The notes beneath the pieces were generated by a model. It was not told where the DNA came from, did no database searches, and worked only from the letters and a program-made list of their open reading frames with translations. From Colwellia sp. Arc7-D (GTDB taxonomy: Bacteria; Pseudomonadota; Gammaproteobacteria; Enterobacterales; Alteromonadaceae), in contig NZ_CP028924.1 in NCBI RefSeq assembly GCF_003061515.1, positions 1,736,001-1,800,000 on the forward strand: a DNA stretch of 64,000 bases, given 5' to 3'. Position numbers and translations under genes: made by a program. Every line of letters starts with the position of its first letter. Position 1 is the stretch's first letter. This document shows positions 51,694-60,762 of the stretch, piece after piece.

Positions 51694-52059
51694 AAGCTAC
51701 TAACTATAATAAGTCTGCTAAAGAATTAGCAAATTTAGTATAGTATTAGAAGTCTAGGGATTCTAGTTTTAACTGTGCAATTTGTATCTCCAAACCTTGT
51801 TCTGATTTCCAACTTAACATGACCGTTTTATCGGATTAGTTGCTATTTTCATTTAGCGCCTCATGACCGCTTTGGGTGGCTTTGTTCACATTCAGACTGA
51901 GCTGTTTGTTGGTGACAAATCAGTTTCGAGCAATACATGTATTGCTTGACAAAGGGGAGTCCATGTAGCCTTGCTTAAACGGAAACATAATGGTTGGCTA
52001 TAATCGCGAAGCGATGCCAACTGTTATGTTTCTGTTTAAGCAACTTGCTATACTTGTAC
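51694..52059. other. Intergenic region with repeat fragments and a long hairpin
   Basis: Family 1 and 2 fragments (about 51830-51915: tatcggattagttgc, then tgaccgctttgggtggcttt). A 73-bp imperfect hairpin lies at 51971-52043, with 28-nt arms ttgcttaaacggaaacataa... matching 25 of 28, capped by atcgc-gaa-gcgat. The hairpin is placed to end the convergent NACHT and lipoprotein genes. No gene is visible. Confidence 0.7.
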
Positions 52060-52347
52060 TTATTGCTTTACGCACTTACCCCAGAGTTGTGATACGAGAA
52101 CATCACCTTCTAAAGTCATTACAGGTTTCCGACCTGCTATGTCGAGTATAACTTTGTCTCCTTCACGCTCATATGTCCAAGCATTTGGAGCACTGTCAGG
52201 GGATGATCTAATGTAAACAGAACCATCTGATTTAAATTCAAATAATCCATCACAATTTTCCCCACCATAATTTCCAGACAGATTAGAGCTACCAGAATCA
52301 CATGCTGCAATAAAAACCGATAATATCAATAATATTTCTTTCTTCAT
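52060..52347 (-). CDS. Small lipoprotein
   Basis: A 95-residue lipoprotein: signal MKKEILLILSVFIAAC with lipobox IAAC, then a compact beta-rich domain (GENCDGLFEFKSDGSVYIRS to SQLWGKCVKQ) with a likely disulfide. I chose ATG 52347 because aaggagag lies just upstream; a longer frame from 52452 lacks one and would lose the signal peptide. Function unknown. Confidence 0.75.
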   Translation of the reverse strand: MKKEILLILSVFIAACDSGSSNLSGNYGGENCDGLFEFKSDGSVYIRSSPDSAPNAWTYEREGDKVILDIAGRKPVMTLEGDVLVSQLWGKCVKQ

Positions 52348-52551
52348 ATTGCTCTCCTTTGTATAAGTCCCTGATGAATAGTACTTTTCATTTGGGCGGA
52401 ATAAAAAGCATACTTTCCTCATTTCGTGACTTTGGAGGAAAGCCAACAACACTATATAAATAGTAGTATAGATTTTGAAATTTTAGAAAATAGATGGAAA
52501 ACTTTTGACAGCTGATTTCCTCTCTGCGTACTTTGTTAGCGTTAACTAATA

Positions 52552-52716
52552 AATGATGAATGACTGGTTTGGTGGCTTTGTTCACATTCAGCCTGAACGA
52601 CTCACTGGTTAAGTTATTATCAAACGCAACCTGATTTCATCTACGGGGGAATGTCAGCTATCAGGAAAATGCTAGCGGAATGTTATCGTTCTGTCATGTC
52701 CGCTGTAGATCAAAAA
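52552..52716 (+). repeat. Dispersed repeat family 2, copy at the right end of the island
   Basis: tttggtggctttgttcacat, then aagttattatcaaacgcaac, ggggaatgtcagctatcagg and tgtccgctgtagatcaaa, matching 32036-32200. It ends about 80 bp before the right attachment junction and fills most of the gene-free interval 52348-52765. Confidence 0.85.
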
Positions 52717-52764
52717 TCACAACAAATTTCACTATAGCCTGTAAATAAGTAATTCCAAAAAAAG

Positions 52765-52798
52765 TGTGCTAAATATAAAGTTTTCGTATTATATACTT
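52765..52798. other. Right attachment junction (attR) of the genomic island
   Basis: The island tip reads aaagttttcgtatta and is followed by the core tatactt (52792-52798) and then the DUF808 codons tcg gcc gaa. Its reverse complement (taatacgaaaactt) matches the left tip (taatatgaaaagtt). Confidence 0.8.
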
Positions 52799-53278
52799 TC
52801 GGCCGAAATTGTGGTTATTGTTTTAGGCTCAGTACAAGACGCACCTTTTCAGACCCAAGTCTTAGTTGTTTCTTTACTCGCTATAGCGATTACCATTGGC
52901 GTATATGGGCTTGTTGCCGCAATTGTAAAGCTAGATGACTTAGGACTTTATTTACTTCGTAAATCTGTGGCAGGGCGCTTCAATGCCATGCAAAGATCTG
53001 TCGGGCGAGGTTTACTTGTTTTTGCTCCATTTCTTATGAAGTTATTAACGGTTGTGGGCACTATTGCAATGTTCCTTGTTGGTGGAGGTATTATTGTTCA
53101 TAGTTTTTCATGGCTTAATGGTCAATTTACAAATATTGAACAATGGATAGGTGGATATTTAGGTACTTTTTCAGAAAGTATTTTATCGATATTGCTCGAT
53201 GGAATTACCGGAATTGTTGCAGGTGGTCTAGTATTGGCTATTGTTAGCACAATATCTCGATTAAAAAACGATCACTAA
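52799..53278 (+). pseudogene. yedI: DUF808 (YedI-type) membrane protein, C-terminal half
   Basis: The remaining 159 codons of the gene interrupted at 6771: SAEIVVIVLGSV, ITIGVYGLVAAIVKLDDLGL, LRKSVAGRFNAMQRSVGRGL, and four hydrophobic helices to the natural end RLKNDH. The frame runs upstream into island sequence to a GTG at 52766 that has no Shine-Dalgarno, so expression is unlikely. Confidence 0.92.
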
Positions 53279-53423
53279 CGGTTAGGTCGTTAGATATTCA
53301 AGCTGACTTTTATTAATTATTTCAATTATTTAGCGTAAGATTACAAATTAGTTCATTTTAGCTATTGTTTTTTGTTGTCATCGCCCTGAGTATATAATTG
53401 AAGACAACAAAAAAGGTAGCAAT

Positions 53424-53759
53424 ATGAAAATAATCATTTCTGGACATCACGTTGAAATTACCGAAGGTATCAACCAAGCAATTGAAAACAAGTTTGCTAA
53501 AATTGCTAAACATTTCCCAAGCCTAATGACCCTAGAAGTCATTATTACCGTAGAACCACATCAACAGAAGTTAGAAGTATCCACCAGTTATGAGGGCGCG
53601 ACTGTCTCAGTTAACGCCGCTGATAAAGAGTTGTATGCCGCAATAGCAAGTTCAGCGAGCAAGCTTGAGGCTGCTTTAGCACATCGTAAGGGTGTCTTAT
53701 CTGCTAAGCAAAAGAAGAAGTTTGAAGTAGAGCAATCAAACGCTTTTGAAAGCCCTTAA
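53424..53759 (+). CDS. hpf: Ribosome hibernation promoting factor (HPF/RaiA family)
   Basis: A 111-residue ribosome-associated protein. The HPF fold is recognised from ISGHHVEITEGINQAIENKF and the end DKELYAAIASSASKLEAALA-H. The basic tail (HRKGVLSAKQKKKFE) follows. Short HPFs bind the decoding centre in stationary phase and promote 100S dimers. Monocistronic with a strong terminator. Shine-Dalgarno aaaaggt is about 10 bp upstream. Confidence 0.95.
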   Translation: MKIIISGHHVEITEGINQAIENKFAKIAKHFPSLMTLEVIITVEPHQQKLEVSTSYEGATVSVNAADKELYAAIASSASKLEAALAHRKGVLSAKQKKKFEVEQSNAFESP

Positions 53760-53789
53760 TCTCAACTGATTAGCAATTAATCATATACA

Positions 53790-53814
53790 GGCCGTTATTA
53801 AACGGCCTTTTTTT
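53790..53814 (+). terminator. Rho-independent terminator of hpf
   Basis: Stem ggccgtt/aacggcc with loop atta, followed directly by seven T residues. Confidence 0.93.
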
Positions 53815-54025
53815 GGACCTAAATTAAATACTTTTATTTATTGAATCTGTGCTTTAAAAAATACCAGATTGTAATTAAGAATATTACATCATTACCTGTG
53901 CAGGTTATTTAACTAAGATCAGAAGAAGTATGGCTATTAGTGAAATGTTTACGTAAAATAGCGATATTAGCTTTATAGAATATAATTTACTGTAGAGCGC
54001 ACTATTATTTGCCCCAAGGAATTTC

Positions 54026-54316
54026 ATGAAAAAAACATTCGAGTTAACCCACCCTAAAATTAAACTCGCTAGAATGGTTGAGTCAGCTAAACACGAAGTT
54101 AAAAAATACATAAAACGTGAACGTAATAAAACGTTACCTGAAGGTGCGGACTATTGGGATTTCGATTGTAAAATTGGTAAAACAGAGCAAACTGCTGACG
54201 TTATTCATGTGTCAACGATTAGCCAAGAAATTGATACGATTTTAACTGAAGACACTACTACGTTTTATCTTGAGATATTGGTTAAGCCTGCTGTTCGTGC
54301 ATTTGAAGAAAAATAG
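54026..54316 (+). CDS. DUF6172 family protein
   Basis: A 96-residue soluble protein of the DUF6172 type: MKKTFELTHPKIKLARMVES, then KKYIKRERNKTLPEGADYWD and a short alpha/beta end. The family is widespread in gammaproteobacteria and of unknown function. Monocistronic; a weak Shine-Dalgarno (aagga) precedes the ATG. Confidence 0.8.
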   Translation: MKKTFELTHPKIKLARMVESAKHEVKKYIKRERNKTLPEGADYWDFDCKIGKTEQTADVIHVSTISQEIDTILTEDTTTFYLEILVKPAVRAFEEK

Positions 54317-54505
54317 TTTTTTAAAATTTTACCTGCTGCATCAAGACAATTGTGCGTTTATATTAAAATTTAATAAACGCACAATGTTAATATTGAATCC
54401 CTCCATTTATCAGACTTTATAGTCTAATTTCGCAATTCATTCGCAATTCAGCTTCCAATAACTATACTTTCCCTGCCGAATTCTCGGTTTTAATGGAGAG
54501 TAAAA

Positions 54506-54955
54506 ATGAAACATATCGTAAAGTTTTTAAGTTTATGTTGCATACTCTTTGCCTTTTCTTCTCAAGCTGAGCTTGAGATCTATAAAGACTATGATCTTGG
54601 AACTGAAATTATTGTCATGACCACGGTACGTATTGATCCCAATATGGAAAATGTATACTTGGCGGGGCTTCGAGAAAGTTGGATAAAAGCGGTACGCTTG
54701 CAAAAAAAATTAGGCTACATTAAAGATTGGAAAATCTATGGCAGTGAATTACCACAAAGCGGTGATTTTAATATGATTTTAATGGTGATTTTTGAAAATA
54801 GTAGTGACTTGGACCCGAATAAGGAAAAATACAATACCTTTATGAAAAGTTGGGGTAAGGCTAATCAAGATAATTCTCGTGAAATTACTAAAACCTATCC
54901 AAATGTTAGAACATTAACAGGCGAATATAGATTAAGAGAAATTATGTTTAAGTAG
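54506..54955 (+). CDS. Periplasmic protein of unknown function
   Basis: A 149-residue protein with a signal peptide (FLSLCCILFAFSSQA, cleavage before ELEIYK). The mature part looks like a dimeric alpha/beta-barrel-type fold (RESWIKAVRLQKKLGYIKDW, then FNMILMVIFENSSDL), as in stress-responsive or antibiotic-monooxygenase-like small proteins, but I cannot assign it. Shine-Dalgarno ggagag is present. Confidence 0.7.
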   Translation: MKHIVKFLSLCCILFAFSSQAELEIYKDYDLGTEIIVMTTVRIDPNMENVYLAGLRESWIKAVRLQKKLGYIKDWKIYGSELPQSGDFNMILMVIFENSSDLDPNKEKYNTFMKSWGKANQDNSREITKTYPNVRTLTGEYRLREIMFK

Positions 54956-54968
54956 TTTTCATTAAAAT

Positions 54969-55004
54969 GTTACACACCTAAAGTTGATACTTTGGGTGTA
55001 TAAC
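54969..55004. terminator. Bidirectional terminator between convergent genes
   Basis: Arms gttacacacctaaagt and actttgggtgtataac, matching at 14 of 16, loop tgat, placed between the convergent periplasmic-protein and deacetylase genes. Confidence 0.7.
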
Positions 55005-55065
55005 ATTCAATTAAGCCGTATAACTATAAATTAGAATTTATAAATACGATGTATATTAGTGATTA

Positions 55066-55989
55066 CTAGTAGCCAATTAAGCCATTAATATGCGCTACAG
55101 CACTTCTTCCTAAGGCATTAAGTGCATACCCTCCTTCTAGTACCGAAACAATGCGACCATCAGCATACTTTTCGGCAATATCTCTAACTTGGTCAGTTAC
55201 CCAACGATAATCTTCATCGACTAAACACACTTGTGACATGTCATCTTCTATGTGCGCGTCGAAGCCAGCAGAAATGAAGATAATTTGTGGTTTAAACTTA
55301 TTTAATGCAGGTAACCAATGCTCCAAAATAGCGTGTCTAAAATCATTACTTTTAGTCGTTGCCGCTAATGGTGTATTAATGATGGGCGGTTTAGTACTTT
55401 CTTGAACTTCAAAGGGATAAAAGGGATATTGATATGTAGAACAAAATAAATACCCTTTTTTATCCTTAATAATATTTTCTGTGCCGTTGCCGTGATGAAC
55501 GTCAAAATCTACAATAGCGACCCGTTTGAGTTTATATTTTTCTTTAGCGTAGGCTGCAGCAATAGCGACATTATTAAAAAAACAAAATCCCATGCCTTTA
55601 TCGTATTCAGCATGGTGACCGGGAGGCCTGGTAGCGCAAAACGCAGATGAGATCTCTTTTGACATGACCAAATCTACCGCGTCTTTTGCAGCTCCTGCAG
55701 AAAGTAGGGCTGCATTAAGCGTGTTTGGGTTCATGACGGTATCGTCATCAACGTTGTAGGTACCTTCGCTTGGTGCATTAGCAAAAATTGACTCTATATA
55801 GTTTTTGTCATGAGCTAAATAAAGTAATTCTTTATCGATAGGATTAGCATCAAACTGTTTAATAACATAATCGAGACCGCTACGAATAAGCTGATCTTGT
55901 ATGGCTGCCATTCGAGCAGGCGCTTCGGGATGATGATCGCCCATATCGTGGGTTAAGCATTGGTGGTGACTAATTACGCCAACGGTCAT
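55066..55989 (-). CDS. Histone-deacetylase-family amidohydrolase
   Basis: A 307-residue zinc hydrolase of the HDAC/acetylpolyamine amidohydrolase superfamily. Motifs are DHHPEAPARM near the start, RPPGHHA (the active-site His pair), VDFDVHHGNGTENI (zinc ligands Asp and His), SAGFDAH (zinc Asp) and VSVLEGGY (catalytic Tyr region). Bacterial members remove acetyl groups from lysines, polyamines or acetoin-type substrates. It follows, 82 bp downstream and on the same strand, an acyl-CoA enzyme fused to an acetyltransferase, suggesting a linked acetylation/deacetylation function. Confidence 0.93.
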   Translation of the reverse strand: MTVGVISHHQCLTHDMGDHHPEAPARMAAIQDQLIRSGLDYVIKQFDANPIDKELLYLAHDKNYIESIFANAPSEGTYNVDDDTVMNPNTLNAALLSAGAAKDAVDLVMSKEISSAFCATRPPGHHAEYDKGMGFCFFNNVAIAAAYAKEKYKLKRVAIVDFDVHHGNGTENIIKDKKGYLFCSTYQYPFYPFEVQESTKPPIINTPLAATTKSNDFRHAILEHWLPALNKFKPQIIFISAGFDAHIEDDMSQVCLVDEDYRWVTDQVRDIAEKYADGRIVSVLEGGYALNALGRSAVAHINGLIGY

Positions 55990-56071
55990 ATTTTTACATT
56001 CCTTAATATCTTATATGCTAAGTTTTACTTACTCATAACTTAACTATTCAATTTTTATTCATGTCTGCTAT

Positions 56072-57907
56072 TTATAACGTGTAAACTAAACTTACTTCGT
56101 CATAACCATCCGATGGCTTTCTTAAAAAGCCTGCCTTTTCAAATACTTTTAGCATAGGTGCATTGTCTCGTCTTACACTGGCGACTAACTGATCAATGCC
56201 ACGAATTCTAGCAATGGTGATTATTTCAGTCAGTAATGCTTTCGCCATACCTTTGCCGCGCTTACTTTCTTTAATGACAAAAGCAACTTCAGCACTATTA
56301 TTTCCTTCAAGGTAATAATATCGACCAACACCTTGGATAGACTCACCTTTATTATCTCTTTCGGTTAAGCACAATGCTAAATCAACATGTTGATTAACAC
56401 TGACTAAATCACAAGATTTTTCACGAGTCATTTGAGTTGTATGATGGTTGTAGCGCATCATTAAAGTTTCTTGATTATGAGAATAAAAAAACTCTTGTAG
56501 CTTACGCTCGTCTGCTGGAGATAGGGCGCGTAGAAAGTATTCTGAATCAGCAAAGGTGAAACGTTTAATTTCAACTTCTCCAAGTTCAGGTACTGATGTT
56601 GGCGTGTTTTCTTGATACTCAGGAACCCAGTAATTTTTACGAACATCTCTAAGTAATTGGTCTCGAAATTTAGGATGTGCAATACGAATTAACTCTAATG
56701 CTCTTTCGCGAATACTTTTGCCCTGCAGTGAAGCAATACCGTATTCGGTAACCACATAAGACACATGTCCTCTAGATGTTACTACGCCTCCGCCTTCGGT
56801 AATGTGCGCTACTATGCGCGATATTTTACCGTCTTTGGTGGTAGAAGGTAGGGCAATGATAGGTTTGCCGCCTTTACTTAAAGAAGCGCCACGAATAAAG
56901 TCTACTTGCCCACCAATACCACTATAAAAATGATAACCAATAGAATCTGATACCACTTGGCCTGTAAGGTCGACTTCAATAGCACTATTAATTGAAACCA
57001 TATTGTCATTACGCGCAATGTTTACCGGTGAGTTAACATGTTCGCTTGGGTAAAACTCTACATGCGGATTACCATCAACAAATTTATATAAACGACGTGT
57101 ACCCACACAAAAACTGACAACGGTTTTACCTTTATGAAAGGTTTTCTTACGGTTGTTAATTACACCTGAAAGCATTAAGTCGATAATGCCATCGGAAATC
57201 AATTCACTATGCACACCTAAGTCTTTATGTTTGGCTAAATAGCGCAGTACCGCAGAAGGTATATTACCAATACCAATTTGTATAGTAGAGCCATTCTCAA
57301 CCAACATAGCAACATATTGACCTACTTGTTCGGTTACTCTATCAACCACGGGGACTGGAGTTTCAGGCAAGTATTGCTTTACGGTCATATGATCGTGAAT
57401 TTGATTTATATGCACAAAACTGTGGCCGTTTGTGCGGGGCATGTTGGGATTAATTTGAGCAATAACATATTTTGCTTTATTGATTGCTGCTTGAATAATA
57501 TCAACACTAACACCTAGCGAGCAGTAGCCATATTCATCGGGCGGACTTACCATGATTAAAGCAACATCTAAGGGTAAAATATTCTCATTAAATAATTTGG
57601 GAATTTCAGATAAAAAAGTAGGGGTATAGTCAGCCCGACCTTCATTAATGGCATTACGAATTTTTTCGCCGCCAATAAAAAAAGCGTTTACTTTAAATAG
57701 ATCACGATGTTTTGGCTCAACCCAAACATCATTTGAAAGCGTTAAAATATGCACAACTTCAATGTCATGTAAACCTTGGCTGTTGGCAATAATATCTTCA
57801 ATTAATGCATTAGGTACTGCTGCATTAGAGCCAATAAATATTCTATTCCCAGATTTTAGGTATTTAGACCAGTCGACACTAGATGGTTGCTGTTTTCGTA
57901 ATTGCAT
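56072..57907 (-). CDS. Acetyl-CoA hydrolase/transferase fused to a GNAT acetyltransferase
   Basis: A 611-residue two-domain protein. Residues 1-430 form an acetyl-CoA hydrolase/CoA-transferase domain: NRIFIGSNAAVPNALIEDI, GIGNIPSAVLRYLA, and VVTEYGIASLQGKSIRERAL with the catalytic Glu. Residues 450-611 are a GNAT domain (FVIKESKRGKGMAKALLTEI with the acetyl-CoA-binding R/Q-x-x-G-x-G/A loop, then NAPMLKVFEKAGF). The family pairs CoA transfer with N-acetylation, as in Pat/AcuA-like regulation. It is first in a two-gene operon with the deacetylase. Confidence 0.92.
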   Translation of the reverse strand: MQLRKQQPSSVDWSKYLKSGNRIFIGSNAAVPNALIEDIIANSQGLHDIEVVHILTLSNDVWVEPKHRDLFKVNAFFIGGEKIRNAINEGRADYTPTFLSEIPKLFNENILPLDVALIMVSPPDEYGYCSLGVSVDIIQAAINKAKYVIAQINPNMPRTNGHSFVHINQIHDHMTVKQYLPETPVPVVDRVTEQVGQYVAMLVENGSTIQIGIGNIPSAVLRYLAKHKDLGVHSELISDGIIDLMLSGVINNRKKTFHKGKTVVSFCVGTRRLYKFVDGNPHVEFYPSEHVNSPVNIARNDNMVSINSAIEVDLTGQVVSDSIGYHFYSGIGGQVDFIRGASLSKGGKPIIALPSTTKDGKISRIVAHITEGGGVVTSRGHVSYVVTEYGIASLQGKSIRERALELIRIAHPKFRDQLLRDVRKNYWVPEYQENTPTSVPELGEVEIKRFTFADSEYFLRALSPADERKLQEFFYSHNQETLMMRYNHHTTQMTREKSCDLVSVNQHVDLALCLTERDNKGESIQGVGRYYYLEGNNSAEVAFVIKESKRGKGMAKALLTEIITIARIRGIDQLVASVRRDNAPMLKVFEKAGFLRKPSDGYDEVSLVYTL

Positions 57908-58374
57908 AGTTCTCTCTGTGTTTTCAACTGTGGTATTTAATTTATCACAGAATTAAATCCATATTCAGTAAATACTTAGCGGATATGCTAATCGGTAAAA
58001 GTACCTTTTATATCGGCTTGTGATCTACTCGCGAATTCATGGTCGCTAATATATTATTTATTATAGCCTCGCTAATATCGAGCGGCTATATTCATTTATC
58101 TTTCATAGATTATGAATGATTATCGCACAAAAAAATGTTGATATTTTCGGTATTGAGTTATGGTTAATAAATTAAAGGCTTAAATATCAGTATGGTCTAC
58201 TGGGAAATTTAATCCTTGATCTAAGTCAACGCTAATGTTTTATTAAACTTATTGAGAGGGAAGTAGGTTAAATACTCGAGAATTTTGGCGCAAAGCGTCA
58301 TTTTTTTTATCTCGTTAAGTTAAGAAAAATATCAAACTAAATTCCACCACTAAAAATATAATAAGTAGAGGCGA
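57908..58374. other. Divergent promoter region
   Basis: It separates the acyl-CoA gene (minus) and the MipA/OmpV gene (plus). I see AT-rich DNA and no gene or clear operator. Confidence 0.4.
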
Positions 58375-59241
58375 ATGCAAAAATTAAGAGTTCCTTTTAA
58401 TCGAATTATTTTTAGCATCATCACCGTTTTAAATTTATCTCTGTCGTTTAACGTGCAAGCGATGAATGAATTGCCAGAAATGAGCACAAGTACTGATAAA
58501 CCCAAATGGGAAGCCGGGGCTTTTGTTGCGGTATTTAATAGTCCACTTTATCCTGGAGCAGCTGAAACCCAAAGCAAGTTTCTACCTGTACCTTTTGTCA
58601 TATATAGAGGAAAACGACTAAGAGTTGGGGAAGGTGGTGTTATTAAAGCAATGGCCGTTGATAAACCTCGTTTTAAAGTCGATTTATCGCTTGGTGCAGC
58701 TTTCGCGGCTAATTCAGATGACGCTAAAGTTCGAGAGGGTATGCCAGACTTAGATTTTATTTTTGAGCTTGGTCCAGAGGTCAGTGTTATGTTGAATAAT
58801 ACTAAGGAAAGTGAAACATGGCTAAACTTACAACTTCGTCAGGTGTTTTCGACTGATTTCTCCAATATTGATGATCGAGGGTATATATTTCAGCCGGAAA
58901 TATCATATCAAGGTAAACATCTTTTTAGCGACAATGACTCATTTAAAGCTACTTTTTCATCCTTATTTGCAACGAAAAAAACACATCAGTATTTTTATCA
59001 AGTTGATGAAGCGTTTAGCACGAGTGAACGACCTGCTTATTTGGCAAAAGGAGGGTACTTGGGAACCGAAGCAACATTAGTTAATCGATTTAAAATTCGC
59101 GAAAATATTTCAATATTTTTAAGCACTAAAGTTGGGTTTTATAAAGGGGCAAGTAATGAGCAAAGCCCACTATTTAAAAAAGATCTTAATTACGCTATTG
59201 GGCTTGGATTAAAATGGACTCTTTACCAATCAAATGAGTAA
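58375..59241 (+). CDS. MipA/OmpV family outer membrane protein
   Basis: A 288-residue outer membrane barrel. The signal peptide ends near residue 30 (LSFNVQA), and the mature chain starts WEAGAFVAVFNSPLYPGA, the family's opening strand, with FLPVPFVIYRGKRLRVG and the closing LGLGLKWTLY. MipA was named for interaction with murein enzymes; OmpV is an immunogenic porin. Shine-Dalgarno agaggcga precedes the ATG. Confidence 0.88.
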   Translation: MQKLRVPFNRIIFSIITVLNLSLSFNVQAMNELPEMSTSTDKPKWEAGAFVAVFNSPLYPGAAETQSKFLPVPFVIYRGKRLRVGEGGVIKAMAVDKPRFKVDLSLGAAFAANSDDAKVREGMPDLDFIFELGPEVSVMLNNTKESETWLNLQLRQVFSTDFSNIDDRGYIFQPEISYQGKHLFSDNDSFKATFSSLFATKKTHQYFYQVDEAFSTSERPAYLAKGGYLGTEATLVNRFKIRENISIFLSTKVGFYKGASNEQSPLFKKDLNYAIGLGLKWTLYQSNE

Positions 59242-59314
59242 ATAGTTGGCATATAAAAATTTACTGTCAATAAGTAAGCGACTGCAGCTTATTTTTAACT
59301 TGAATTAAAATACA

Positions 59315-59340
59315 TAAAAAAGCCCAATAAAAATTGGGCT
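59315..59340 (-). terminator. Terminator between convergent MipA/OmpV and the 389-residue gene
   Basis: Stem agcccaat/attgggct with loop aaaa. On the minus strand it is followed by six T residues, so it mainly ends the minus-strand gene; the plus side is only AT-rich. Confidence 0.8.
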
Positions 59341-59380
59341 TAATATTAAAGTTATTATTTGCTTTTTAGTAGGTAGTTAA

Positions 59381-60550
59381 TTAACCAAAAATATTGCGCA
59401 TTAAGGTAATCGCTTGGTCAACTGTTTTACCATCTTTAACACTATTAACTATTGTGCTGCGCATGTTTAGAATGAAGTCAGGAATATCATCGGCTTCAAA
59501 CGCTTTATCAACGATAGCCTCTGCAGACGCTTTACTGCGTTTAACGGCTTTAGCCACACCAATTTTAATTTTTTTAGGCTTGTCGCGCATACGAATATAG
59601 TTTGAATTTTCTGCTAAAGATTTATCAGCAAATAAAAATAAATCAATCAAAATAGCACGGTTTTTCCACAGCTGAAGTTCAACGTCATCTTCTGGCATTT
59701 CGCTGCGCCACCATTGCGTATTTCGGATACTCTCAATCATTTCATGCCAATAATCATCAAAACTTTGATTATTGAGTTTTACTAGGCCTAAGCCTTGCGA
59801 AAGAATATCTATTTTAGCACTCGTTAGTGCAATAAACTGATCTGGTCGGCGCATAGCAAGTAAACGTGTTGCGGCACTTAACGGTACTTTAACATCGCTA
59901 GCATGGGCAGAGAAAATTGCCTTATATGCTTCAACAAAGCTTTGATAGTGTGCCAATGTAACTTCGCCTTCAAGCGGAATACTCTCAAGAGCTAAATCAA
60001 ATTTTTCTGGGTGAGACGTTAATAGTTGGTGAAAAGTTTTTGCGCCGCGTGTGCCTGCAAACCACTCCACATCAAAGTCATATACGCTAATGTCGTGCTG
60101 CGCTGTATGTTTACCGGTAAAAACAAGTTTGTCTTCATCTATCATTTCAGATAGTTTTTTAGACGGTAAGTTTGCGATGTAATCTAATAACTTTAATCTT
60201 TCTGGTAACGCTTGTAGCACGCTGTGTTCTTGAACAAAACTAGCGAATATCGGCCAAGGAATAACACGGGCCATTTTTAATTGGCAAGCGCTAACACCGT
60301 TTGATAGGGTTTCTTGTAGTTTTTTTAGTGGCTTTTGTTGCTCAGGTTCAAGTAGTTCTTGGTTTATTTCATGTAAGCAAATACGGTGTAACTCTCTACA
60401 CCAATCAAGAAAATTGTCTGGGTGATTATCTACTTTTACCGCCATTAAATTCAGGCTAAGGTCAGCGACAAACGACAATGCATTTTGGTAAATTATTTGT
60501 TCTGTTGTACTCAATGACATGGCGTTAGGCGAGGTAAGTAATTTTCTCAT
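59381..60550 (-). CDS. Uncharacterised conserved-looking protein, 389 residues
   Basis: I use ATG 60550 (MRKLLTSPNAMSLSTTEQII) because the 41 extra residues from 60673 look like untranslated sequence. The soluble, predominantly helical protein has a motif-poor N-terminal half, a middle GKHTAQHDISVYDFDVEWFA, and a basic segment near the end (RDKPKKIKIGVAKAVKRSKA). No family is recognised. It is monocistronic with its own terminator. Confidence 0.65.
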   Translation of the reverse strand: MRKLLTSPNAMSLSTTEQIIYQNALSFVADLSLNLMAVKVDNHPDNFLDWCRELHRICLHEINQELLEPEQQKPLKKLQETLSNGVSACQLKMARVIPWPIFASFVQEHSVLQALPERLKLLDYIANLPSKKLSEMIDEDKLVFTGKHTAQHDISVYDFDVEWFAGTRGAKTFHQLLTSHPEKFDLALESIPLEGEVTLAHYQSFVEAYKAIFSAHASDVKVPLSAATRLLAMRRPDQFIALTSAKIDILSQGLGLVKLNNQSFDDYWHEMIESIRNTQWWRSEMPEDDVELQLWKNRAILIDLFLFADKSLAENSNYIRMRDKPKKIKIGVAKAVKRSKASAEAIVDKAFEADDIPDFILNMRSTIVNSVKDGKTVDQAITLMRNIFG

Positions 60551-60762
60551 TTGACAAGGTTTCCGACGATATAAACTTAAAAATAGGGCGGCATGATACG
60601 TGTATGAATAGCTAACGCAAGAGATAAAGGTAAATTTTCTAGAGAAATTAAGAACTGGTGTTAAATACGACAAAAAATGGGGGTTAAATCAACTAAAACC
60701 TATATCGCTTCAATTAGTGTAACTGACTCAACATAAGTTTTAGTACTTAATTATACTGGTTA

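Larger units (their letters stand above)
6772..52798. mobile_element. 46-kb genomic island inserted in the DUF808 gene
   Basis: The boundaries come from the two halves of the DUF808 gene, which rejoin in frame at a duplicated tatactt. The element carries a six-gene operon with three tyrosine-recombinase-like proteins (13951-23377) as its likely mobility machinery. It lacks recognisable conjugation or phage structural modules, and its cargo is dominated by defence and envelope genes. A 7-bp core with flanking inverted arms is the geometry expected of tyrosine recombinases. The right 28 kb contains dispersed repeats that are absent from the left part, so the cargo may have been assembled in stages. 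Confidence 0.9.

Noticed and set aside
24539..52716. Chromosomal integron cassette array with attC sites
   Set aside because: The repeats and a small integrase suggested it, but genes lie on both strands, spacing is irregular and I could not find consistent paired attC core sites at copy ends. Kept as a repeat finding only.
6772..52798. Prophage
   Set aside because: There is one tail-collar domain but no terminase, portal, capsid, lysis or other tail genes, so the element is a genomic island rather than a prophage.
6772..52798. Integrative conjugative element
   Set aside because: No relaxase, coupling protein or type IV secretion gene is visible. The RecD2-like helicase lacks a relaxase domain.
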